DNA from: Clostridia bacterium
Lineage (GTDB): Bacteria > Bacillota > Clostridia > Oscillospirales > CAG-272
Assembly (NCBI GenBank): GCA_017452475.1
Contig: JAFTMJ010000090.1
Location: 1 to 41,622, forward strand
Length of the DNA: 41,622 nt
Direction of reading: 5' to 3'
In this document: in pieces, positions 34,610 to 41,622 of the stretch
Numbering within the stretch: position 1 is the first letter of the stretch
How the letters are laid out: the number at the start of each line of letters is the position of its first letter
Translations under genes and position numbers: made by a program
Notes under the pieces: generated by a model
Database searches by the model: none
What the model was told of the DNA's origin: nothing
Seen by the model: the letters and a program-made list of their open reading frames with translations, nothing else

Positions 34610-35407
34610 ATGAAGGAATTTAGCAATATTGAGCATATCCTTAGCTACACCCGCAAGGCGGTTGAGGAATACGATATGATACAAGGCGGGGACAAAATCG
34701 CCGTTGGGGTTTCGGGTGGGAAGGACTCCTTAACACTTTTGTGCGCCCTTGCAAAGCTGAAAAGGGTTTTGCCCATTAATTATGAGGTTATTGCCGTCAC
34801 TATTAATATGGGTATGCCTGACAGTGATTTTTCCAAAATTGCGGAGCTGTGCGCGGAGCTTGAAATCCCCTACCATATAATTGACACGCAGATTTACGAA
34901 ATTATATTTAATGTAAGGAAGGAAAAAAATCCCTGCGCACTGTGCGCAAGGATGAGGCGCGGCGCATTACACGATGCAATAAAGGAGTTAGGCTGTAACA
35001 AGCTTGCCCTCGGTCACCACTACGATGATGTGATTGAAACATTTATGCTTAACCTTTTCTTTGAGGGACGCATTGGCGCCTTCCGCCCCGTTACATATCT
35101 TTCCCGCAAGGATATCACAATGATACGCCCGCTTATTTACACGCAGGAAAAGTACATAAAAGCCTTTGCAAACGGCGCTTGCCTGCCTGTAACCGAGGTG
35201 AAATGCCCTGCTGACGGAAACACGGAAAGAGCCAAAATGAAGGAATATTTGGATATTTTCGACCGCGAGCATAGAGGACTTTACCACCGAATAATGGGCG
35301 CTATTCAAAGGGGAGAGGTTGACGGCTTCCATGTTGACTTAATTGACGCGGAGGAAAAGAAGCGCCGAAAGGAGCTATATAAAAAAGTCGATGACAGCCA
35401 AGATTAA
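34610..35407 (+). CDS. TtcA-like tRNA 2-thiolation ATPase
   Basis: A 265-residue PP-loop ATPase of the TtcA/TtuA group. The ATP-binding SGGKDSL is at 35-41. C109 and C112 (CALC) with C199 (VKCP) can hold an iron-sulfur cluster as in TtcA, and GHHYDDVIETFMLNLFFEGR is the second conserved nucleotide-binding region. E. coli TtcA is about 310 residues and thiolates C32 of some tRNAs; this protein is slightly shorter and its exact tRNA target is unknown. AAAGG precedes the ATG at 34610; an earlier in-frame ATG at 34577 is less likely. The amidase gene is divergent. Confidence 0.82.
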   Translation: MKEFSNIEHILSYTRKAVEEYDMIQGGDKIAVGVSGGKDSLTLLCALAKLKRVLPINYEVIAVTINMGMPDSDFSKIAELCAELEIPYHIIDTQIYEIIFNVRKEKNPCALCARMRRGALHDAIKELGCNKLALGHHYDDVIETFMLNLFFEGRIGAFRPVTYLSRKDITMIRPLIYTQEKYIKAFANGACLPVTEVKCPADGNTERAKMKEYLDIFDREHRGLYHRIMGAIQRGEVDGFHVDLIDAEEKKRRKELYKKVDDSQD

Positions 35408-35760
35408 TCATAACCACCAGTGCAACTGGTGGTATGCACACCCCTAGAAGGGGTCATTACAGGCTTAACCTCTCAAGAGGTGCCGAAATTCTATCATAGC
35501 ATTACACGCACAGCACTCCGTAAAACGGACTGGTTTTAGGCTCCTTTGTGTAAAGGGAGCTGTCGCAAAGCGACTGAGGGATTGTTCCTCATAATCTTAC
35601 AACCCTTCCGTCTTGCTTCGCAATCCACCTCCCCTTACACAGGGGAGGCTTTCTTTTTTATGGGCTTGCGTTAAGCTCGCCCGAATTCATTGCAGTTCCT
35701 CGCGTCTTTTTCCCCTAGTAGAACTAGGGGTTTATTTCCACGCCTAAAAGGTACCAAGTA
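35408..35760. repeat. Non-coding cluster of palindromes, including a MITE-like element
   Basis: No gene is seen in this 380-base gap. From left to right: ACCACCAGTGCAACTGGTGGT (about 35413-35433), CCCCTAGAAGGGG, CCTCTCAAGAGG, and TCCGTAAAACGGA. Next is a 115-bp element, 35538-35652, whose ends AGGCTCCTTTGTGTAAAGGGAG and the complement of CTCCCCTTACACAGGGGAGGCT are imperfect terminal inverted repeats. Then come GGGCTTGCG..GCTCGCCC and CCCCTAG..CTAGGGG. The first three resemble the palindromes at ends of IS200/IS605-type elements; no transposase is present. Confidence 0.65.
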
Positions 35761-35768
35761 AAAAAAAA

Positions 35769-35787
35769 CACCGTGGGTGACACGGTG
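35769..35787 (-). terminator. Terminator after the CofE-like gene
   Basis: CACCGTG pairs with CACGGTG around a five-base loop and is followed on the minus strand by eight or more T (35761-35768). It starts ten bases after the stop. Confidence 0.85.
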
Positions 35788-35796
35788 AATTTTTTA

Positions 35797-36990
35797 TTAT
35801 TCTGTTGTGTAGTTATCGAAATAGCCCTGGATATAAACGATAGGTGTGCCCTTATCGCCTGAGCCGGAGGTAAGGTCGCAAAGTGAACCGATAAGGTCAG
35901 TTAAGCGCCTTGGGGTTGTACCCTCGGATGCCATTTGACCAACAAGGTTGCCGTCCTTTTCCTGTATCTTACCCTTAATAGCCTCCTTAAGCGCATCGCC
36001 TGAAAGGGCTGCAAACTCATTATCAGCCAAATACTTGAGCTTAAGCTCGTTTGGTGTGCCCTCAAGACCGCTTGTGTATGCAGGGGAAACGATTGGGTCA
36101 GCAAGCTCCCAAATCTTACCCACGGGGTCCTTAAACGCACCGTCACCGTAAACCATTACCTCAACAGTTTTGCCTGTTGCCTCATAAAGCTTCTTTTGAA
36201 TAGCCTCAACAAATGGCTGGCAATCCCTTGGGAAAAGCTTAACAGAATCCTCTGTTGCCTTGTTGGAGCCCAAAAGACCGTAGTCTGCATTGAAGCCGCT
36301 GCCGTTTACAGAGTGATTCAAGATTTCATCAAGACCGTAGTTGATTTCAACACCTGCGTTCTTAAGAAGCCTCTTTGTGCGGAAGCGAGAATGAATGTCA
36401 CAGTTAAGAACATTCTTTGTATACTTAAGGATTGCCCTTGGGTCATTAGCAAAGATAATCTCCACCTCTGCGCCGCACTCCTTAATTAAGCCTTCGTAAT
36501 ATTCAACGTAGTCAACACCGGTAAACGGGTGCTTTTCATAACCGAAAAGCTCTCTATATGTCTTAAGATCAAGAACATCTGTATATGGGTTTACACCCTT
36601 TTCATCAAGCGTATCAAGGCTGATTAAGTGGTTACCAACCTCATCAGACGGGTAGGAAAGCATAAGCACAATTTTCTTTGCGCCCTTCGCAATACCGCGC
36701 AGGCAGATGGCAAAGCGGTTACGGGAAAGGATTGGGAAAATAACGCCAACGGTTTCTCCGCCAAACTTCTCCTTAACATCTGCTGCAATATCGTCAACAG
36801 TTGCGTAGTTACCCTGCGCCCTTGCAACGATCGCCTCTGTCATAGCCACAACATCACGGTCGTGTATAGCAAAACCATCCTCTTTTGATGCCTCAAGAAC
36901 TGAATTTGTAACAATATCTACGAGATTATCACCCTTACGGATAATAGGAGCACGAAGACCTCTTGATACAGTGCCGACCATACGACTCAT
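35797..36990 (-). CDS. CofE-like (F420-0:gamma-glutamyl ligase family) protein
   Basis: A 397-residue protein resembling the F420-0 ligase family (PF01996-type). The N-terminal PIIRKGDNLVDIVTNSVLEA.KEDGFAIHDRDVVAMTEAIVARAQGN is the characteristic block, and VMVYGDGAFKDPVGKIWELADP matches the C-terminal GTP/metal region. CofE adds glutamates to F420, but no cofC, cofD, cofG, cofH or F420-dependent enzyme is in the window and Clostridia are not known to use F420. The true substrate may be another carboxylate cofactor such as a folate. The ATG at 36990 has AAGGAG 11 bases upstream; a GTG at 37002 would lie on top of that site. Confidence 0.75.
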   Translation of the reverse strand: MSRMVGTVSRGLRAPIIRKGDNLVDIVTNSVLEASKEDGFAIHDRDVVAMTEAIVARAQGNYATVDDIAADVKEKFGGETVGVIFPILSRNRFAICLRGIAKGAKKIVLMLSYPSDEVGNHLISLDTLDEKGVNPYTDVLDLKTYRELFGYEKHPFTGVDYVEYYEGLIKECGAEVEIIFANDPRAILKYTKNVLNCDIHSRFRTKRLLKNAGVEINYGLDEILNHSVNGSGFNADYGLLGSNKATEDSVKLFPRDCQPFVEAIQKKLYEATGKTVEVMVYGDGAFKDPVGKIWELADPIVSPAYTSGLEGTPNELKLKYLADNEFAALSGDALKEAIKGKIQEKDGNLVGQMASEGTTPRRLTDLIGSLCDLTSGSGDKGTPIVYIQGYFDNYTTE

Positions 36991-37071
36991 AAAATTTAAC
37001 ACTCCTTTTTAACGCCCAAATGCACGGGCAAAAACAATTTGTCAAAAACTAACACGTTTTTTAACGTAAAT

Positions 37072-37100
37072 AGTATATCAAAAAAAATGTCAAATGTAAA
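37072..37100 (-). promoter_or_regulatory. Candidate promoter of the CofE-like gene
   Basis: On the minus strand TTTACA (37095-37100), 17-bp spacer, TATACT (37072-37077). Confidence 0.5.
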
Positions 37101-37264
37101 GAATAAATTTACATAAATTTGAATTTTTTTATATTATGCCATATATAGGGGGCTTTAATCGCAATTTTTTGTATATTTTTCACTTTTGTGTTATTATATG
37201 TACAGATGTTCATTCGATAATAAATATGTTTTTTTCAAAAAATGACCGTATGTGCAACAAATAA

Positions 37265-37293
37265 TTGACTTTTTTGACTGTATGTGATATTAT
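37265..37293 (+). promoter_or_regulatory. Candidate promoter of the Lrp-aminotransferase operon
   Basis: TTGACT (37265-37270), 17-bp spacer, TATTAT (37288-37293), about 30 bases before the Lrp-family start. An overlapping TTGACT at 37274 is an alternative. The very AT-rich stretch 37040-37320 between this operon and the CofE-like gene contains no other feature I can support. Confidence 0.55.
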
Positions 37294-37322
37294 ATATTAT
37301 ATTCATTTTTTGAGGTGATATT

Positions 37323-37799
37323 ATGGATAAGCTTTTAAAATTAATCGAGGAAGACGCAACACTTACAACCGAGCAGCTTGCACTAATGCTTTCGATGGAG
37401 GCTGACGAGGTTAAAAGCACCATTGACAGATATGAGAGTGAGGGCGTTATCCTTGGCAGAAAAACCATAATCGACTGGGATAAGACAGACAGTGAAACAA
37501 TAAACGCAATTATCGAGGTTAAGGTTACCCCACAAAGGGACCGTGGCTTTGACAGGATTGCTGAAAAGATTTATAACTACCCTGAGGTTAAGTCCCTTTA
37601 TTTAATGTCCTCAGGCGGCTTTGACTTTACCCTTTTAATTGAAGGCAAGACAATGAGGGAGGTTGCCCTTTTTGTAACACAAAAGCTTGCACCAATTGAG
37701 TCCGTTACTGCCACCGCCACCCACTTTGTGCTAAGGAAGTACAAGGACAAGGGCGTAATTTACGGTGCTAACGAAACAGACGAAAGAGGAAACGAATAA
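37323..37799 (+). CDS. Lrp/AsnC-family transcriptional regulator
   Basis: A 158-residue regulator of the feast/famine type. Residues 1-50 hold the winged helix-turn-helix (TLTTEQLALMLSMEADEVKSTIDRYESEGVI), and about 62-145 hold the ligand-binding RAM domain (AIIEVKVTPQRDRGFDRIAEKIYNYPEVKSLYLMSSGGFDFTLLIEG). Such proteins form octamers and usually sense an amino acid. TTGAGGTG lies before the ATG. The aminotransferase gene begins one base after its stop, so it probably controls that operon in response to the amino acid handled by the enzyme. Confidence 0.9.
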   Translation: MDKLLKLIEEDATLTTEQLALMLSMEADEVKSTIDRYESEGVILGRKTIIDWDKTDSETINAIIEVKVTPQRDRGFDRIAEKIYNYPEVKSLYLMSSGGFDFTLLIEGKTMREVALFVTQKLAPIESVTATATHFVLRKYKDKGVIYGANETDERGNE

Positions 37800-37800
37800 A

Positions 37801-38979
37801 ATGCTTGATTACCAAAGGATGCTGAACAAAACGGTAACGGAGATGAAGCCCTCCGGCATACGAAAGTTTTTTGATATGCTAAGCGGAATGAAGGACGTTG
37901 TTGCCTTAACCGTTGGTCAGCCTGATTTTATAACGCCTTGGCATATCCGTGAGGCTGCCATTGAGAGTATTGAAAAGGGCAAAACCTACTATACCTCAAA
38001 TGCGGGCACCCCTGAGCTAAGGCTGGAAATTTCCAAATATATGAAAAGGAAATTTAACCTAAGCTACAACCCACAGGAGGAAATTTTTGTTACTGTTGGC
38101 GGTAGCGAGGCTATTGATGTGGCTATGCGCGCAATTTTAGAGCCGGGGGATGAGGTTATTTTGCCTCAGCCTGCGTTCGTGTGCTATGAGCCTATTGCAA
38201 ATATGCAGGGCGCTAAGGTTGTACATATTAACACAAGGCTTGAAAACAAGTTCAAGGTAACGGCAGAGGAAATCAAAAATGCCATTACCGACAAGACAAA
38301 AATGCTGATTTTGCCATTCCCCAACAACCCCACAGGCGCTATTTTGACCCGTGAGGAGCTGACGGAGATTGCCGAGGTTTTGCGCGGCACCAACATTTGT
38401 GTCCTTTCCGATGAAATTTATGCGGAGCTAACCTACGGCAGAAAGCATGTTTCAATTGCTGAAATTGACGGAATGTGGGAAAGAACTATTATTGCAAGCG
38501 GCTTTGCAAAGGCGTATGCGATGACGGGCTGGCGTATGGGCTATGTTTGCGCCCCTGCCCCACTGCTGAAGGAAATGCTAAAGATACATCAGTATGCCAT
38601 TATGTGCGCCTCCACCGCATCCCAATTTGCGGCGGTTGAGGCAATGCGCAACGGTGATGAGGATGTGGAATATATGAGGGCGGAATATAACCGCAGGCGT
38701 GTGTTCCTGCTTGATGGCTTACGCAAGATAGGCATTGATTGCTTTGAGCCGGAGGGCGCCTTCTACCTTTACCCCAACATTGGTAAATTTGGGCTATCCA
38801 GTGAGGAGTTTGCAGAAAGGCTTTTATACGAGCATAAGTGCGCAATTGTTCCCGGCACCGCCTTTGGCGAAAGCGGCGAGGGCTTTGCAAGAATTTCCTA
38901 TGCTTATTCCTTAAAGCACTTAAGCCAAGCGCTTGAAAGAATTGAGGCGTTTGTTAAAAAGCTAAAAAGCGAAAAATAA
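37801..38979 (+). CDS. PLP-dependent aminotransferase, class I/II
   Basis: A 392-residue fold-type I aminotransferase. The PLP lysine is in SGFAKAYAMTGWR (K237), with PNNPTGA at 174-180 (N176), the pyridine-binding D204 in LSDEIY, and the C-terminal substrate Arg in FARISYA. GQPDF at 39-43 and TSNAGTPELR are typical of the aspartate/aromatic/alanine aminotransferase (AspC/PatA-like) group. It is probably coexpressed with the Lrp regulator, one base upstream. GAGG precedes the ATG at 37801; an out-of-frame-looking extension from 37765 overlaps the regulator and is rejected. Substrate cannot be fixed; branched-chain, aromatic or aspartate/alanine are all possible. Its last codons are copied in the tandem duplication that follows. 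Confidence 0.88.
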   Translation: MLDYQRMLNKTVTEMKPSGIRKFFDMLSGMKDVVALTVGQPDFITPWHIREAAIESIEKGKTYYTSNAGTPELRLEISKYMKRKFNLSYNPQEEIFVTVGGSEAIDVAMRAILEPGDEVILPQPAFVCYEPIANMQGAKVVHINTRLENKFKVTAEEIKNAITDKTKMLILPFPNNPTGAILTREELTEIAEVLRGTNICVLSDEIYAELTYGRKHVSIAEIDGMWERTIIASGFAKAYAMTGWRMGYVCAPAPLLKEMLKIHQYAIMCASTASQFAAVEAMRNGDEDVEYMRAEYNRRRVFLLDGLRKIGIDCFEPEGAFYLYPNIGKFGLSSEEFAERLLYEHKCAIVPGTAFGESGEGFARISYAYSLKHLSQALERIEAFVKKLKSEK

Positions 38980-39157
38980 CGGTGTTGCTTCAATAATGAA
39001 CGCTCCCTCCGTCACGCAAGCGTGCCACCTCCCTCCACCGATGGAGGCGATTGTGAAATGCTAAAAAGCGAAAAATAACGGTGCTGCTTCAATAATGAAC
39101 GCTCCCTCCGTCACGCAAGCGTGCCACCTCCCTCCACCGATGGAGGCGATTATGAAA
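38961..39157. repeat. 99-bp tandem duplication covering the aminotransferase 3' end
   Basis: Copy 1 (38961-39059) and copy 2 (39060-39157) match at all but two positions (T/C in GTGTTGC versus GTGCTGC, and G/A in ATTGTG versus ATTATG). Each copy contains the last six codons and stop of the aminotransferase, then the element AATGAACGCTCCCTCCGTCAC followed by a palindrome ACGCAAGCGT and CTCCACCGATGGAG. The same element occurs, without duplication, at 16431 and 41354. Confidence 0.9.
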
Positions 39158-39167
39158 AAATAACAGT

Positions 39168-39203
39168 AAAACCGCTTCTCAAAATTGAGAAGCGGTTTTG
39201 TTT
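39168..39203 (+). terminator. Terminator of the Lrp-aminotransferase operon
   Basis: AAAACCGCTTCTCAA pairs with TTGAGAAGCGGTTTT (39168-39199) and is followed by GTTTTG. It lies after both copies of the tandem duplication, so both would be in the transcript. Confidence 0.85.
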
Positions 39204-39299
39204 TGCGAAATGTATTTAGAAGGAGTTTTTCTTCTGCTTTTATTTTACATTAATACAAAAGCATTGTCAACATACCTTTAGTTGAATGCTTCTCTACTG

Positions 39300-39641
39300 T
39301 TAGTTGTAATACTTGAAAATATCATCATATCTGCTTGCTATATCATACCTTTTAACAATGTCCACCAGCTGATATGCCTCGGGCTCATACGCATCAATGA
39401 CCTCAACAGGATTGCTTCGCAAAATGCTTTCCACATCAAACAAATAGAATTTTTCTATCAAATCTATGCTTTTATCGTGGAAGTACCTTTTTATATAAGC
39501 ATCCTTGGCTATCTTATAGGCGCAGTCAAAATTGGGGTCTTTTAAAAGCTCTTTATGAATTTCAAAGTACATTAGCACCCCTGTACCTATTTTTTCCACA
39601 ACATATTCAAAATTAATTCTATTTGCCTTTTTTTCTTCCAT
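39300..39641 (-). CDS. Unknown small protein, divergent from an HTH gene
   Basis: A 113-residue helical protein, Lys- and Tyr-rich, with repeated short aromatic and acidic clusters (FEYVVEKIGTGVLMYFEIHKELL, AYIKRYFHDKSIDLIEKFYLF). I do not recognise a family; there is no signal peptide, membrane segment or metal motif. The ATG at 39641 has AGAGG close upstream; a GTG two codons earlier is the alternative. It has a perfect sigma-A promoter and faces the Xre-type gene at 39779 across a 137-base gap that contains repeated ACTTTGT motifs. This could be a small effector or toxin with its regulator, but nothing in the protein shows it. Confidence 0.6.
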   Translation of the reverse strand: MEEKKANRINFEYVVEKIGTGVLMYFEIHKELLKDPNFDCAYKIAKDAYIKRYFHDKSIDLIEKFYLFDVESILRSNPVEVIDAYEPEAYQLVDIVKRYDIASRYDDIFKYYN

Positions 39642-39677
39642 AAGCACCTCTACAACTTTGTTTTGTGTATTAATTTA

Positions 39678-39706
39678 ATTATACACTTTTTAACTTTGTG
39701 TGTCAA
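39678..39706 (-). promoter_or_regulatory. Consensus promoter of the 113-residue unknown gene
   Basis: TTGACA (39701-39706 on the complement), 17-bp spacer, TATAAT (39678-39683): both hexamers perfect. Confidence 0.8.
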
Positions 39707-39720
39707 CATACATATTATAT

Positions 39721-39749
39721 TTGACTTTGTATAATTCAAATAATAGTAT
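39721..39749 (+). promoter_or_regulatory. Promoter of the Xre-type gene, with possible operators
   Basis: TTGACT (39721-39726), 17-bp spacer, TAGTAT (39744-39749). ACTTTGT occurs at 39655-39661, 39693-39699 and 39724-39730, overlapping both this promoter and the divergent one, and is a candidate operator half-site. Confidence 0.55.
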
Positions 39750-39778
39750 GATAAAATTAGTACAAAGGTGGTGAGTGT

Positions 39779-40087
39779 ATGTTTAATGAAGAGTTATTCT
39801 ACAAAAGATTAACTGAATTAAGATTATCGAAAAATGTTTCTGCGAGAGATATGAGTCTTTCCTTGGGTCAATGTGAAAATTACATCAACAACATTGAAAA
39901 CAAGCATAACTTTCCATCTATGCAGGTGTTTTTCTATATTTGCGACTACTTTGACATCACTCCTATGGAATTCTTTGATATGGAGGCGCGTAACCCCTCA
40001 AAGCTTAAGGATATAACCGACAAGATGAAATCCTTAAATGACAACCAGCTATCATTAATCGAAAATATGATAGATAATATGAAATAA
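39779..40087 (+). CDS. Xre-family helix-turn-helix regulator
   Basis: A 102-residue DNA-binding protein. Residues 5-65 are an HTH_3-type domain (LTELRLSKNVSARDMSLSLGQCENYINNIENKHNFPSMQVFFYICDYFDITPMEFF). The remaining 35 residues are a helical tail likely used in dimerisation. AAAGGTGGTGAG precedes the ATG. It most likely represses its own gene and the divergent unknown gene. A hairpin terminator at 40102-40127 follows directly. Confidence 0.88.
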   Translation: MFNEELFYKRLTELRLSKNVSARDMSLSLGQCENYINNIENKHNFPSMQVFFYICDYFDITPMEFFDMEARNPSKLKDITDKMKSLNDNQLSLIENMIDNMK

Positions 40088-40101
40088 GCTTTTCTATGAA
40101 C

Positions 40102-40131
40102 AACCACCGTAAATGCTACGGTGGTTTATTT
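40102..40131 (+). terminator. Terminator after the Xre-type gene
   Basis: AACCACCGTA pairs with TACGGTGGTT (40102-40126) around a five-base loop and is followed by TATTTT. Confidence 0.8.
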
Positions 40132-40157
40132 TATGTAGGCTATTTGAATGAAAGGGG

Positions 40158-40186
40158 TTGACGGGAAAGGGAAAAAGGAGTAAAAT
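40158..40186 (+). promoter_or_regulatory. Promoter of azlCD
   Basis: TTGACG (40158-40163), 17-bp purine-rich spacer, TAAAAT (40181-40186), 30 bases before the azlC start. Confidence 0.65.
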
Positions 40187-40216
40187 AGTCAATATCATAT
40201 ATTTGAAGGGTTTATT

Positions 40217-40942
40217 ATGCTATCACGCAGAGGATATTTTTTTCGCGGTGTGCGTGACGGTGTTCCCATTGCTTTAGGCTATTTTGCGGTTTCCTTCGCC
40301 TTGGGTATCAAGGCAACGGAGGCAGGGATTTCACCGTTTTTTGCCGCCCTTATGTCCCTTTTGAATGTCACCTCGGCAGGAGAGGCGGCGGCTATTGCGC
40401 TTTTGGGTGTGGGGACAACATATTTTGAAATAGGCTTTACTCAGCTTGTTATTAACATCCGTTATCTTTTAATGTCCTGCGCATTATCGCAAAAGCTTTC
40501 CCCAAAGACGGGATTTTTGCACCGTATGCTTGTTGGCTACGGCGTAACCGATGAAATTTTCGGCATTTCCGCCGCATTGGATGAGGAGCTTTCGCCATAC
40601 TACAGCTACGGCGCCATTGCCGTTAGTGTGCCCGGCTGGACCTTAGGCACATTGCTTGGCGCACTTATGGGTAATTTACTGCCTGCAAGGGTTACTGTTG
40701 CCCTAAGTGTGGCACTGTACGCAATGTTTATTGCCATTATTTTGCCCCCTGCCAAGAAAAGCCGTGTTATTGCAGGCTTGGTGGCGGTATCTATGCTTGC
40801 AAGCGCCGGTCTTACTTACCTTTGCTCCGTTTTGGAGCTGACTTGGTTTACAGAGGGCTTCCGCATTGTGGCGCTGACCGTCGTAATTTCCTTGGCTGCC
40901 GCCATACTGTTTCCTGTTAAGGACAAGGAGGTGGCAGAATGA
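40217..40942 (+). CDS. azlC: AzlC-family branched-chain amino acid exporter, large subunit
   Basis: A 241-residue membrane protein with five or more transmembrane helices. GVRDGVPIALGYFAVSFALGI near the start, and NIRYLLMSCALSQKL with the following GYGVTDEIF, are the family marks. With AzlD it exports branched-chain amino acids (BrnFE-like in Corynebacterium, azaleucine resistance in Bacillus). The stop overlaps the azlD start by four bases. An otherwise unlinked leu-ilv operon lies 17 kb away in the same window, so the pair may relieve overproduction of those products. AzlB-type Lrp regulators often control this operon; an Lrp-family gene is 2.4 kb upstream but not adjacent. Confidence 0.9.
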   Translation: MLSRRGYFFRGVRDGVPIALGYFAVSFALGIKATEAGISPFFAALMSLLNVTSAGEAAAIALLGVGTTYFEIGFTQLVINIRYLLMSCALSQKLSPKTGFLHRMLVGYGVTDEIFGISAALDEELSPYYSYGAIAVSVPGWTLGTLLGALMGNLLPARVTVALSVALYAMFIAIILPPAKKSRVIAGLVAVSMLASAGLTYLCSVLELTWFTEGFRIVALTVVISLAAAILFPVKDKEVAE

Positions 40943-41247
40943 GTGTGAACATCCTTGTTGCCATTTTGCTTATGGCAGGAATAACCTACCTTATCCGTGT
41001 GTTGCCCTTGGTGCTTATCAGGCGAGAGATTAAAAACCCGATTATCCGTTCATTTTTGCACTATGTTCCTTATGTGACCCTTTCGGTTATGACATTCCCT
41101 GCAATTCTAAGCGCAACTACGGTTATTTGGTCTGCTTTAGCCGCACTTATTGTTGCGGTGCTGCTATCCTTGAAGGGCTGTAAGCTGCCAATTGTTGCGG
41201 CGGCTGCTTGCGTAACTGTATTTTTAGTTGAGCTAATACCATTTTAA
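40939..41247 (+). CDS. azlD: AzlD-family exporter small subunit
   Basis: A 102-residue, four-helix membrane protein: MAGITYLIRVLPLVLIRREI near the start, then SFLHYVPYVTLSVMTFPAIL, are typical of AzlD. It is the obligate partner of AzlC, and the ATGA overlap with that gene indicates translational coupling. The length is normal. AGGAGG lies ahead of the ATG, inside the end of azlC. Confidence 0.92.
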   Translation: MSVNILVAILLMAGITYLIRVLPLVLIRREIKNPIIRSFLHYVPYVTLSVMTFPAILSATTVIWSALAALIVAVLLSLKGCKLPIVAAAACVTVFLVELIPF

Positions 41248-41258
41248 AAAGGCTTTCA

Positions 41259-41290
41259 TTGGGCGACCTGCTTTACAGTAGGTCGCCCAA
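41259..41290 (+). terminator. Hairpin after azlD
   Basis: TTGGGCGACCT pairs with AGGTCGCCCAA around CTG..TAC, a strong stem starting 12 bases after the stop. A clear T-run does not follow, so it may be a repeat used as an mRNA end. Confidence 0.6.
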
Positions 41291-41299
41291 CTAAGTTTT

Positions 41300-41622
41300 C
41301 CATTGTGGGACCGTACAAAATGGGACGTCGAGGCGCCGTCCCCTACAAATGGAATGAATAATGGACGCTCCCTCCACCGCAAGCGGTCCCCCTCCCCCCA
41401 CCGGTGGAGGCAAAAGCGGGAGGGCGATAAGGGTCCTCAAAAATTCTTGTGATTTTTGGGGTTTGCGTGGGACCCCTCCCCTAGCAGAGAGAGACCCAGT
41501 TGAACCCCGATTTTATACGGTAAATCTCGTCTTACTCTGTGTTAAAAAAACTTGAAAATTTTTTAATTGTCTGCGTTTTTTTGCCTTGATTAAGCCAAGA
41601 TTTACTCGTCTAAAATTGCGAG
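41300..41622. repeat. Repeat-rich non-coding right end
   Basis: No gene is supported in this stretch. GGGACG..CGTCCC occurs near 41324-41343. The dispersed element AATGGACGCTCCCTCC, with the palindrome CCACCGGTGG, follows at 41354-41413. A nested structure at 41418-41480 pairs GGGAGGG with CCCTCCC, GGGTCC with GGACCC, and CCTCAAAAAT with ATTTTTGGGG. The last 100 bases are AT-rich with no recognised feature. An open frame of 64 codons here is composed of repeat sequence and is not believed. Confidence 0.6.

Noticed and set aside
41361-41555. 64-codon gene at the right end
   Set aside because: It is made of the dispersed palindromic repeat and its translation has low complexity with no start signal.

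Overview
The window looks like chromosomal DNA of a low-to-mid GC, spore-forming member of the Clostridia, probably a gut Oscillospirales-type organism. The evidence is the SpoVT regulator, a tRNA-sensing T-box leader, AGGAGG-type ribosome binding sites, the clostridial Re-citrate synthase, BspA-type leucine-rich repeat surface protein, an RHS remnant, and many small palindromic repeats between genes. The genus cannot be fixed from the sequence alone.

Layout. Positions 1-300 hold an array of short hairpins with constant linkers and a scrap of an RHS gene. Positions 308-5369 hold a secreted leucine-rich repeat protein facing a carbohydrate operon (AraC regulator, GH10 glycosidase without signal peptide, DMT-type permease). 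Positions 5513-10628 are accessory: a two-gene operon for an HTH protein and a small unknown protein behind a long hairpin, a second RHS remnant, two paralogous lipoproteins, two small proteins, and an ECF sigma / anti-sigma pair. Positions 10667-23535 are one long minus-strand operon for branched-chain amino acids: T-box leader, leuA, ilvB, ilvN, ilvC, ilvD, leuC, leuD, leuB, a DUF815-type AAA ATPase, ilvA, ridA. Positions 23631-30712 hold a lipoprotein that fuses a peptidyl-prolyl isomerase module to a thioredoxin module, a phosphoglucomutase, and the aconitase / Re-citrate synthase pair. Positions 30864-41290 hold a large CvpA-like membrane protein, spoVT, an amidase, a TtcA-like tRNA thiolase, a CofE-like ligase, an Lrp regulator with an aminotransferase, a divergent HTH pair, and the azlCD exporter.

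How it fits together. The centre is a complete set for leucine, valine and isoleucine synthesis from pyruvate and threonine, placed under leucyl-tRNA control by the T-box. RidA clears the reactive enamine that IlvA makes. The Lrp-aminotransferase pair and AzlCD near the right end are plausible partners for transamination and export of the same amino acids. Re-citrate synthase with aconitase supplies the oxidative branch toward 2-oxoglutarate and glutamate, the usual amino donor, but isocitrate dehydrogenase is not in the window.

I found no rRNA, tRNA, CRISPR array, intact transposase, integrase or prophage. The most unusual items are the hairpin array at the left end, the long nested hairpin at 6501-6643, the RHS remnants with their hairpin, the isomerase-thioredoxin fusion, the AAA ATPase inside the amino acid operon, and a tandem 99-bp duplication that copies the 3' end of the aminotransferase gene. 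None of these by itself proves a new system.
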